Positions 49,579 through 55,895 of a DNA stretch of 55,895 nucleotides are shown piece by piece; positions within the stretch are counted from its first letter, which is position 1, and the number at the start of each line of letters is the position of its first letter. The notes beneath the pieces were generated by a model. That model had not been told where the DNA came from and made no database searches. It saw only the letters and a list, made by a program, of their open reading frames with translations. A program made the position numbers and the translations under genes. The DNA is taken from assembly GCA_946480345.1 (NCBI GenBank), contig CAMLJR010000001.1:1-55895 (forward strand), in the 5' to 3' direction. This stretch comes from an uncultured Spongiibacteraceae bacterium. Lineage in GTDB: Bacteria > Pseudomonadota > Gammaproteobacteria > Pseudomonadales > CAMLJR01.

Positions 49579-51354
49579 TTACAGCGAGGCCAGCAGTTTT
49601 TCTTTGAGCATCGTCACTAATTGCTCGGGAGACACCGCCGGCGCGAAGTAGTAGCCCTGTACCTGATCGCAATGGTTTTCCCACAGAAACTGCACCTGTT
49701 CGATCGTTTCCGCGCCCTCGGCGATCACATGCAATTGCAAACTGTGCGCGAGATTGATGATGGCTTTGACGATGATGGCGTCATCGGCATCGCCGGGCAG
49801 ATTGCGAATGAAGCTGCGATCGATTTTCAGCGCGGAAATCGGCAGCCGTTGAATGTGCGCGAACGAGGAATAGCCGGTGCCGAAATCATCGAGCGAAAAG
49901 CTGACGCCGAGTTGCGACAGCGCCAACATGCTCTGGTAGGTCTGTTCGGCGTTCATCAGGATCGCCGTTTCGGTCAGCTCGAATTCAATGCGTTCGAGAT
50001 TCACGCCGCTATCCATCAGCAGGCGCGAGGCGGTCGCGGCGAATTTTTCATCCTGCAATTGCTTCAGCGACAGATTGATCGCGAGTTCGAGTGGACGATC
50101 GCAATGTTTCTGCATATTGCGCATATCGCGGCATGCCTGCTGGATCGTCCAATACCCGATGGGCACGATCAGGCCGGTTTCTTCGGCGAGCGGAATGAAA
50201 TCGCTCGGAGCCAGCAACCCGCGCTCGGGATGGCGCCAGCGAATCAGACTTTCGACGCCGATAACTTGGCCGCTATCGAGCTCGACTCGCGGCTGATAGA
50301 ACAACTCGAATTCGTTGCGGCGCAACGCTCTGCGCAGTTCGGCCTCCAGATGAATCTGGTTGCGCGCATCGAGGTTCATCTGCTCGGTATAAAAATGGTA
50401 GTGGCAGCCACGCACCAGCTTGGCCTGTTGTCGCGCCAGTTCGGTATTGCGTAACAGCGCTTCGCAGGTATGGCCAGCGTCGGGCATTATCGCGATGCCG
50501 ATGCTGGCGCCGAGCACCAATGGCGTATCGCCCAGTTGGTAGGGCTGCGACAAAATGTCGGTGATTTTTTCCGACACGGCGACCACATCGCTGAGCTGGC
50601 GCACATCCTCGAGCACGATGCCGAATTCATCGCCGCCGATCCGCGCGAGCGTGTCGGTTTTGCGCACGCATTGCATCAAGCGTTGCGCCATCGACTGCAC
50701 CAGCTGATCGCCGACGCTGTGTCCGAACGATTCATTCACGCGGCGAAAACCATCGAGGTCGATATGCAGCAGCGCGACCATACCGTCCTCGCGCTGCGCA
50801 CGCGCGATGGCTTGCTCAAGACGATCGCGAAACAGCAATCGATTCGGCAGGCTGGTTAGCGGATCGTATTGCGAGCGTCGAATCAGCTGGCGCTCGCCAT
50901 TTTTGCGCTCGAGCGCATAGCGGAGCCGGCGTTCGAGCTGAGATGCATCGAGCTGGCTCTTTAATAGATAGTCGGCGGCGCCATCGGCAATGGCGTGGCC
51001 ATCGAGCTCTTCGTGGAGCGAATCGGTCATTACCAGGATCGGTGCAGAACAGCCGTTGGCGATGGCAGCTTTTAATAATCCACGGGCCTGTTCGGGGTTG
51101 CGTTCGCAATCGAGCAGAATGGCGTCGTATTCGCCGGAGAGCATGGTGGTCAGCGCTTGGTCGGGCCGATCGCACCAGCTGATCAGATAGCGATGGCGGC
51201 CAATTGCCGTCGCATAGTTGGCGATGAGCATGTATTCAGCCTGCTCTTCGTCAACCAACAGGACGCGCATCGCCATATCGGACATATTGTGTTGCACCAT
51301 TGCGCGCCGCGAACCTCGATCAGTCCACCGACGCACATCCACCCAGGTAGTCAT
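49579..51354 (-). CDS. REC-GGDEF-EAL hybrid c-di-GMP protein
   Basis: A 591-residue protein, if started at 51354; internal Mets at 51285 and 51270 (MRVLLVDEE) are alternatives and no clear ribosome site was found. A receiver domain (Asp82 in AILLDCE, Thr110, Lys132) is followed by a GGDEF domain (intact GGDEF at 240-244, with an RxxD I-site at Arg231-Asp234 five residues before) and an EAL domain with ESL at Glu368, NLSLKQLQ, FELTETAI, DDFGTGYSSF and AEGAET. So both cyclase and phosphodiesterase activities look possible. There is no kinase partner adjacent. It likely competes with or supplies c-di-GMP, which may connect to the PilZ protein at 42.8 kb and MotAB. Confidence 0.88.
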   Translation of the reverse strand: MTTWVDVRRWTDRGSRRAMVQHNMSDMAMRVLLVDEEQAEYMLIANYATAIGRHRYLISWCDRPDQALTTMLSGEYDAILLDCERNPEQARGLLKAAIANGCSAPILVMTDSLHEELDGHAIADGAADYLLKSQLDASQLERRLRYALERKNGERQLIRRSQYDPLTSLPNRLLFRDRLEQAIARAQREDGMVALLHIDLDGFRRVNESFGHSVGDQLVQSMAQRLMQCVRKTDTLARIGGDEFGIVLEDVRQLSDVVAVSEKITDILSQPYQLGDTPLVLGASIGIAIMPDAGHTCEALLRNTELARQQAKLVRGCHYHFYTEQMNLDARNQIHLEAELRRALRRNEFELFYQPRVELDSGQVIGVESLIRWRHPERGLLAPSDFIPLAEETGLIVPIGYWTIQQACRDMRNMQKHCDRPLELAINLSLKQLQDEKFAATASRLLMDSGVNLERIEFELTETAILMNAEQTYQSMLALSQLGVSFSLDDFGTGYSSFAHIQRLPISALKIDRSFIRNLPGDADDAIIVKAIINLAHSLQLHVIAEGAETIEQVQFLWENHCDQVQGYYFAPAVSPEQLVTMLKEKLLASL

Positions 51355-51483
51355 ATTTGTATTTTTTAATTTAATTCAGGCGTTTATAAACAAAACGTGA
51401 CTTGTTTTCTAGATGTTTACAAAAAAATAATGTAGGGGCGGGCTAAATTGCGATTTCCGGCGACCGAATCGGCAGCCTCGCGC

Positions 51484-51489
51484 TAAAAT
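51484..51489 (+). promoter_or_regulatory. putative rep -10 element
   Basis: TAAAAT is directly followed by GCCGGCCCGC, a GC-rich discriminator, 30 bases before the GTG start of rep. No good -35 hexamer is at the right spacing. The layout matches the other GC-discriminator promoters in the window. Confidence 0.35.
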
Positions 51490-51519
51490 GCCGGCCCGCA
51501 TTTGTTGTCGATTCCCGCT

Positions 51520-53547
51520 GTGACCACTCTGAATTCCCGCCAACGCGAGGCCGTGCATTACATCGATGGGCCATTGCTGGTGCTCGCTGGCGCCGGCAGC
51601 GGTAAAACCAGCGTTATCACGCGCAAAATTGCGTACTTGATCGAGCAATGCGGTATTTCCGCCCGCCATATCGCCGCAGTGACGTTCACCAATAAAGCCG
51701 CGCGCGAAATGCGCGAGCGCGTCGGCACATTGATAAAAGGGCCCGCCGCGAGCGGGCTCACGGTGTCGACTTTTCACAATCTCGGGCTGAATATTCTGCG
51801 CCGCGAGCACCGCAAGATCGGTTTCAAATCCGGCTTTTCGATTTTCGACGGCGAGGATGGCCTCGCGCTGATTCGCGATTTACTGATTGCCGACCATGGC
51901 GGCGATTCGGATCAAGCGGGCGTCGTTCAACAAAAAATTTCGCAGTGGAAAAACGATCTGGTCACGCCCGAGCAGGCGATTACCGCGTCGACCGGGCCCG
52001 CCGACATGCTGTGCGCGCAGGCATACCTGCGTTATCAGCGCTCGCTGAAAGCGTACAACGCGGTCGATTTCGACGATTTGATTTTGCGTCCGGTCGAATT
52101 GTTTCAGAACGATCCCGAAACGCTCGAACAATGGCGCTCGCGCATTCGCTATTTATTGGTCGATGAATATCAAGATACCAATGGCGCGCAATACCACTTA
52201 GTCAAACTGTTAGTCGGCAATCGTCAGGGACTGACCGTGGTGGGCGACGACGATCAATCGATTTACGCATGGCGCGGCGCGCGCCCGGAAAATCTGGTGC
52301 AGTTGCAGCACGATTATCCGCATCTGAAAGTGGTCAAGCTCGAACAAAATTACCGCTCGACCGGCCGCATTTTGCGCGCGGCTAACCAGGTCATCGCGAA
52401 TAACGCGCACGTATTCGAAAAAGCGCTGTGGTCCGAATACGGCCCCGGCGATCCGATTCGCATCATCCGTTGCGCGAACGAAGATGCTGAGTGCGAGCGT
52501 GTGGTCAGCGAAATCATCGATCATCAGTTACGCCATCGCGGCAAATACGGCGATTACGCGATTCTGTATCGCGGCAATCATCAAGCGCGCCTGCTCGAAT
52601 TGAAGCTGCAGAATTTTAAGGTGCCGTACAAGCTCAGCGGCGGCACATCTTTTTTCGCGCGCAACGAAATTAAGGATGTGATGGCGTATCTGCGGCTGCT
52701 GATTAACCCCGACGACGACAACGCCTTTTTGCGCATCGTCAATGTGCCGCGCCGCAAAATCGGTGCATCGACGCTGGAAACGCTCGGCACTTATTCAACT
52801 GAGCGCGGTATCAGCATGCATGCCGCGTGCGAGGAAATTGGCTTGCAAAGTCACATGGGCGAAGCCGGCGTGGGGCGTTTGCGCGAATTCACCGACTGGC
52901 TGCAAGGTACGCGGCGGCGTATGCAAGGTGACGACGCGATCGAGGCGATCATCGGCATGTTGCGCGATATCGATTACGAAGATTGGTTGCAGCAAAACAG
53001 TTCGAGTCCAACCGTTGCAGAACGACGCATGGCCAACGTGATGACATTGGTCGAAAGTTTAAAAAAATCGCTCGAACGTGCCGACGAGGAAAACGAAAAT
53101 ACCGATGGCGATAACGGCATCGACGCGGCGATTGCAAAATTGGTACTGCGCGATTTACTCGAGCGCCAACAGGATGAGCAGGAAAGCGACGATCAGGTGC
53201 AGCTGATGACATTGCACGCGGCAAAAGGTCTCGAATTTCCGCATGTCTATATGATCGGTATGGAAGAAGAATTGTTGCCGCATCGTAATAGCATCGAAGC
53301 GGAAACCGTCGAAGAAGAGCGCCGGCTTTGTTACGTCGGCATCACGCGGGCGCGGCGCACACTGACCATGACGTTCTGTGCGAAGCGCAAACAGTTCGGC
53401 GATTTTCTGTCGTGCACGCCGAGCCGTTTTCTCGATGAACTGCCGAGCGAAGACATCGAATGGGAGGGGCGCGAGGACGCTGATCCGGTTGCGAGTAAAA
53501 CGCGGGCGCGCGCGACACTGGCAGGTCTTAAAAATCTGCTCGATTAG
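51520..53547 (+). CDS. rep: ATP-dependent DNA helicase Rep
   Basis: A 675-residue UvrD/Rep superfamily 1 helicase, the same size as E. coli Rep (673). Start is a GTG at 51520, which gives VTTLNSRQREAVHYIDGPLL, matching the usual Rep N-terminus; the upstream TTG at 51502 is unlikely. Motifs: LAGAGSGKTSVITRKIAYLI, VDEYQDTN, VVGDDDQSIYAWRGA, KLEQNYRSTGRI, LMTLHAAKGLEFPHVY and RRLCYVGITRARRTLT. Rep clears proteins from DNA ahead of the replisome and helps restart forks. Followed by terC. Confidence 0.93.
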   Translation: MTTLNSRQREAVHYIDGPLLVLAGAGSGKTSVITRKIAYLIEQCGISARHIAAVTFTNKAAREMRERVGTLIKGPAASGLTVSTFHNLGLNILRREHRKIGFKSGFSIFDGEDGLALIRDLLIADHGGDSDQAGVVQQKISQWKNDLVTPEQAITASTGPADMLCAQAYLRYQRSLKAYNAVDFDDLILRPVELFQNDPETLEQWRSRIRYLLVDEYQDTNGAQYHLVKLLVGNRQGLTVVGDDDQSIYAWRGARPENLVQLQHDYPHLKVVKLEQNYRSTGRILRAANQVIANNAHVFEKALWSEYGPGDPIRIIRCANEDAECERVVSEIIDHQLRHRGKYGDYAILYRGNHQARLLELKLQNFKVPYKLSGGTSFFARNEIKDVMAYLRLLINPDDDNAFLRIVNVPRRKIGASTLETLGTYSTERGISMHAACEEIGLQSHMGEAGVGRLREFTDWLQGTRRRMQGDDAIEAIIGMLRDIDYEDWLQQNSSSPTVAERRMANVMTLVESLKKSLERADEENENTDGDNGIDAAIAKLVLRDLLERQQDEQESDDQVQLMTLHAAKGLEFPHVYMIGMEEELLPHRNSIEAETVEEERRLCYVGITRARRTLTMTFCAKRKQFGDFLSCTPSRFLDELPSEDIEWEGREDADPVASKTRARATLAGLKNLLD

Positions 53548-53575
53548 CGCGCGGGTGTTTGCGCAATCGTTTACG

Positions 53576-53581
53576 TATACT
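53576..53581 (+). promoter_or_regulatory. putative terC -10 element
   Basis: TATACT followed by GCGGCCC, 35 bases before the terC start, in a gap of 68 bases after rep. A good -35 hexamer is not obvious. So terC may be transcribed by itself as well as from rep. Confidence 0.4.
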
Positions 53582-53615
53582 GCGGCCCTTGATCAATTTG
53601 TTGGAGAAACACCTC

Positions 53616-54368
53616 ATGTTCGAATGGATTTTTCTGCCCGAAGCGTGGATCGCGCTTGCCACGTTGAGCGCGCTCGAAATCGTCCTCGGCATCGACAACA
53701 TCATCTTCATTTCAATTTTGGTCGGACGCCTGCCCAAGGCGCAGCAACAGTCAGCGCGTATGCTGGGGCTGGGGCTCGCGATGTTCACGCGCATCCTGTT
53801 ACTGCTCTCGCTGGCATGGGTGATGGGGCTCACGGAGCCATTGTTCAGCGTGCTCGATTATCAGATTTCGGGACGCGATTTAATTTTGCTCGGCGGCGGT
53901 TTGTTCCTGTTATGGAAAAGTACTGCCGAAATTCACCACAGCCTTGAAGGTGAAGGCGATACCGCCAAGAGCACCACGGTTAAAGCGGCTTTTGCCGCAA
54001 CGCTGGTGCAGATTGCGATCATCGATATCGTGTTTTCGCTCGATTCGGTTATCACGGCGGTGGGCATGGCCGATCAGATTGAAGTGATGGTGTTGGCTAT
54101 CGTGATTGCGGTTGGCGTCATGATGTTTTCCGCCAAAACCATTTCAGATTTTGTCGACCGCCATCCGACGATAAAAATGCTCGCGCTGAGCTTCCTGATT
54201 GTGGTCGGTATAGCGTTGATTGGCGAAGGTCTGGGTCTGCATATTCCGAAAGGCTACATTTACTTCGCGATGGCGTTCTCGCTCGGAGTTGAAATGCTGA
54301 ATATCCGCTACCGCGCGAAGCGTGCGCAGCCCGTGCATTTGCGTCCTCCACATATGCCCGGCGAGTAA
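53616..54368 (+). CDS. TerC family integral membrane protein
   Basis: A 250-residue membrane protein from the Met at 53616, with GGAG upstream. TerC hallmarks are ALEIVLGIDNIIFISILVGRLP and FSLDSVITAVG with the conserved Asp residues, about seven helices, and a cytoplasmic tail. TerC-type proteins are implicated in Mn2+ efflux or metalation and tellurite-related stress; the ion is not proven here. It is followed by a strong terminator. Confidence 0.92.
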   Translation: MFEWIFLPEAWIALATLSALEIVLGIDNIIFISILVGRLPKAQQQSARMLGLGLAMFTRILLLLSLAWVMGLTEPLFSVLDYQISGRDLILLGGGLFLLWKSTAEIHHSLEGEGDTAKSTTVKAAFAATLVQIAIIDIVFSLDSVITAVGMADQIEVMVLAIVIAVGVMMFSAKTISDFVDRHPTIKMLALSFLIVVGIALIGEGLGLHIPKGYIYFAMAFSLGVEMLNIRYRAKRAQPVHLRPPHMPGE

Positions 54369-54386
54369 GTCGACACCCATAAAAAA

Positions 54387-54405
54387 AGGCCGCATTCAGC
54401 GGCCT
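54387..54405. terminator. bidirectional Rho-independent terminator
   Basis: AGGCCGC at 54387-54393 pairs with GCGGCCT at 54399-54405 around the loop ATTCA, with A-run before and T-run after. It ends terC and the convergent cytochrome gene. Confidence 0.92.
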
Positions 54406-54438
54406 TTTTTTATTGAACTGTCGGTGAATACGGTGGCG

Positions 54439-54879
54439 TTATTTGCTGCGCCCCACCATGAAGTCGACAGCGGCTTTAATTTCATCGTCCGAGCATGCGG
54501 CACACGTGCCTTTCGGCGGCATTGCGCGAATGCCTTGGATTGCATGCGTATGCAGTGTATCCATACCCTGCGCAATGCGATCCTTCCATGCTGCTTTATC
54601 ACCTACCTTTGGCGCGCCAGCGACGCCGGTGCCGTGGCACATGTTGCAGGTAGCATTGTTAACTTCTTCCCCGGATTTCGCTTTGCCGCCGCTCGCGGCA
54701 GCTACTGCGCCGCCACAGCTACTATCGCCTTCGAGGCAAACGCTGCCGACCGGTTTGATCCGCTCTTCTATTTCTTTCTTCTGTTTATCGCTCAGCGCGT
54801 GGGTCGAAATGCTGAGCACGGCGCCCAAGCCAAATACGGCTAACAACAACGCGGATTTTTTCGACATCAATTTGGTCAC
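54439..54879 (-). CDS. cytochrome c5-type secreted cytochrome
   Basis: A 146-residue exported cytochrome starting at a GTG at 54879 with GAGGA seven bases upstream; the in-frame ATG at 54867 is too far from it. Signal: KSALLLAVFGLGAVLSISTHA. The heme site CNMCH is at residues 78-82 with the methionine ligand in IRAMPPKG near residue 120, and the extra Cys pair CAAC (126, 129) is typical of c5-type cytochromes. An N-terminal extension after the signal has two further Cys (VCLEGDSSC), so a disulfide is possible. Its role is in periplasmic electron transfer. Confidence 0.9.
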   Translation of the reverse strand: MTKLMSKKSALLLAVFGLGAVLSISTHALSDKQKKEIEERIKPVGSVCLEGDSSCGGAVAAASGGKAKSGEEVNNATCNMCHGTGVAGAPKVGDKAAWKDRIAQGMDTLHTHAIQGIRAMPPKGTCAACSDDEIKAAVDFMVGRSK

Positions 54880-54943
54880 AACGTGATCCTCATGCATTGC
54901 TCGAATGCCCGAACGGGGCTGGGCGGGGATAAAACTGGCGCGA

Positions 54944-54973
54944 ATTATAGCCAGTTGAACTCGTTAAAACCAA
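54944..54973 (-). promoter_or_regulatory. cytochrome gene promoter
   Basis: On the minus strand a perfect TATAAT (-10; 54944-54949) with TTGGTT (-35; 54968-54973), 18-base spacing, and a following TCGCGCC. It lies 65 bases upstream of the cytochrome GTG. Confidence 0.55.
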
Positions 54974-55014
54974 TCGCGGAGTAGGGATAAAGGCTTGGCA
55001 GAACCTGCGCAAGA

Positions 55015-55043
55015 TGGACGCATTAACCCATGCCCGGTATCAT
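55015..55043 (+). promoter_or_regulatory. tRNA-Arg promoter
   Basis: TGGACG (-35; 55015-55020) and TATCAT (-10; 55038-55043), 17-base spacing, followed by the GC-rich discriminator GCGGGCC. Transcription would start near 55050, a few bases before the mature tRNA. The layout is that of stable-RNA promoters under stringent control. Confidence 0.65.
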
Positions 55044-55055
55044 GCGGGCCGCGTT

Positions 55056-55132
55056 GCGCCCGTAGCTCAGATGGATAGAGTACTGCCCTCCGAAGGCAGG
55101 GGTCGTGGGTTCGAATCCCGCCGGGCGCGCCA
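55056..55132 (+). tRNA. tRNA-Arg (anticodon CCG)
   Basis: A 77-base tRNA. Acceptor arms GCGCCCG (55056-55062) and CGGGCGC (55122-55128) pair perfectly, with the discriminator G and encoded CCA at 55130-55132. The D-arm region TAGCTCAGATGGATAGAGTA, an anticodon stem CTGCC/GGCAG enclosing CTCCGAA (anticodon CCG, reading CGG), and the T-arm with GGTTCGAATCC are clear. It follows a stringent-type promoter and is followed by a terminator. Confidence 0.96.
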
Positions 55133-55142
55133 GTCCACACAA

Positions 55143-55165
55143 AAGGTCACCTTCACGGTGGCCTT
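55143..55165 (+). terminator. Rho-independent terminator after tRNA-Arg
   Basis: AAGGTCACC at 55143-55151 pairs with GGTGGCCTT at 55157-55165 (one U-G pair) around a five-base loop, followed by a T-run. Confidence 0.85.
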
Positions 55166-55329
55166 TTTTATTGGACGGAACATTGGTTTTTATTCATGCG
55201 AATAAGTATGTAAGGTTGGTGCGAATCGAATGCGCCGATTGTCTTGCTCCGCAAGGGGCATCCATTGGAACTATCCACAATAGTCGGGCTTAAAACTCAC
55301 GCGAAGACAGCGAATTTGCAGGAGAAACC

Positions 55330-55895
55330 ATGAAAAAGGTTGCGGTTGTTACGGGTGCTACGCGAGGGATCGGCAAAGTCACTGCGCTCACGCTGGCAGC
55401 GCAAGGCTTCGCGGTCGTTGTCACCGGTCGCACGCTACGCGCGGGGCAGGGAACAGTTGGCTCGGGCGAGCCTGTTCCCGGCAGTATTGAGGAGACGGTT
55501 GCGGCAATTGAGGAGGCAGGAGGGACGGCGCTCGGAGTGAGGCTCGACTTGCTCGACCGCGCCTCGATCGACGCCGCACTCGATGCGACGATCGCGCGTT
55601 TCGGCCGGCTCGATGTATTAGTTAACAACGCCATCTACCAAGGGCCGGGCATGATGGAGCGGATCGCCGATTTCACGATGCAGCAGGCCGAGGACAATTT
55701 CGCCGGCAGCGTAATCAATCAGATCTACATCACCCGCCAGGCGATTTCGCACATGGTTCGCCAGGGCGGGGGCCGGATCGTGTTCGTAACCAGTGGCGCG
55801 GCCGTGGAGACACCGACTGCCGGCGAGGGGGTGCTCTACAGCGCGGCCAAGGCGGCGCTGAACCGCGTGCCCAGTTTCATCAATCTCGAATACGG
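55330..55895 (+). CDS. SDR family oxidoreductase (3' truncated by window edge)
   Basis: 188 codons of a short-chain dehydrogenase. The Rossmann motif TGATRGIG is at residues 8-15, NNA at 99-101 (Ile in place of the usual Gly), Ser155, and Tyr169 with Lys173 of YSAAK. A stretch at residues 36-64 (with SGEPVPGSIEETVAAI) is an insertion seen in some SDR groups acting on larger hydrophobic substrates. The codon use (CGG, AGG, GGG, CCC) is richer in G/C at third positions than most neighbours, and the gene starts 198 bases after a tRNA gene, so it may be part of a transferred segment. The ATG follows GGAG with six bases between. C-terminal half is outside the window. Confidence 0.85.
   Translation, partial: MKKVAVVTGATRGIGKVTALTLAAQGFAVVVTGRTLRAGQGTVGSGEPVPGSIEETVAAIEEAGGTALGVRLDLLDRASIDAALDATIARFGRLDVLVNNAIYQGPGMMERIADFTMQQAEDNFAGSVINQIYITRQAISHMVRQGGGRIVFVTSGAAVETPTAGEGVLYSAAKAALNRVPSFINLEY

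Noticed and set aside
49621..50454. A 277-codon open frame opposite the GGDEF-EAL gene
   Set aside because: Shadow frame of a protein with intact GGDEF and EAL motifs; no own start signals.
55133..55329. Integrase or attachment site next to tRNA-Arg
   Set aside because: No repeat of the tRNA end and no recombinase gene within the window; only the compositional hint remains.

Overview
This 55.9 kb window is a chromosomal segment of a Gram-negative bacterium, most probably a gammaproteobacterium. That reading rests on family recognition only: RapA, RlmJ, PpnP, YaiI/YqxD, YhbQ-type GIY-YIG, Rep, a DUF3012 lipoprotein, MlaFED-like and Mrp/Pha-type clusters, class I PHA synthase with a phasin, MotAB and a PEP-CTERM protein. 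A lineage near Cellvibrionales/Spongiibacteraceae or Nevskiales would fit but is not proven. Coding density is high, genes are often translationally coupled (ATGA or TGATG overlaps), and GTG starts are common. No CRISPR array, insertion sequence, integrase or recognisable phage gene was seen.

Layout. 1-9.5 kb is metabolic: an SDR oxidoreductase, a two-CBS protein, an AsnC/Lrp regulator divergent from a fused indolepyruvate:ferredoxin oxidoreductase, a coupled glycerophosphodiesterase plus short GlpD-like dehydrogenase, a Nudix hydrolase and an AI-2E-family permease. 9.4-13 kb is an MCE lipid transporter (permease with N-terminal STAS-like region, ATPase, MCE protein, PqiC-like lipoprotein). 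13-19.5 kb holds a PEP-CTERM protein, RapA, small secreted proteins, a GIY-YIG protein, RlmJ and YaiI. 19.5-26.7 kb has a BaeSR-like two-component system with a Spy/CpxP-like protein, PpnP, a DeaD-type RNA helicase and a second two-component system. 26.8-28.4 kb is a small operon (2OG-Fe(II) oxygenase, DnaJ-related protein, DUF486 membrane protein). 28.4-36.1 kb encodes the flagellar stator MotAB and, upstream on the same strand, a six-gene Mrp/Pha cation/proton antiporter with fused A and B subunits. 36-41.4 kb has small envelope proteins and a compact four-gene unit: glycine-zipper protein, PepSY-like protein, PhoP-like regulator, PhoQ-like kinase; then a divergent OmpA-like and LEA14-like lipoprotein pair. 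41.4-45.4 kb carries DUF1289, a SEC-C protein, a degenerate cyclase-PilZ fusion, YdcH-like, flavin reductase and HIT genes. 45.4-48 kb is phasin plus PHA synthase. 48-55 kb has a Ycf46-like AAA ATPase, a REC-GGDEF-EAL protein, Rep helicase, TerC and a c5-type cytochrome. The right end has tRNA-Arg(CCG) and a second SDR gene cut by the window edge.

The most unusual items are the PilZ protein whose class III cyclase domain has lost key catalytic residues (42817-43905), the glycine-zipper/PepSY/PhoPQ-like operon, the short GlpD coupled to a phosphodiesterase, TGC-rich palindromes before the phasin gene, and a gene-poor 356-bp stretch with a strong hairpin (41413-41768). I did not find a clear-cut new multi-gene defence or mobile system.
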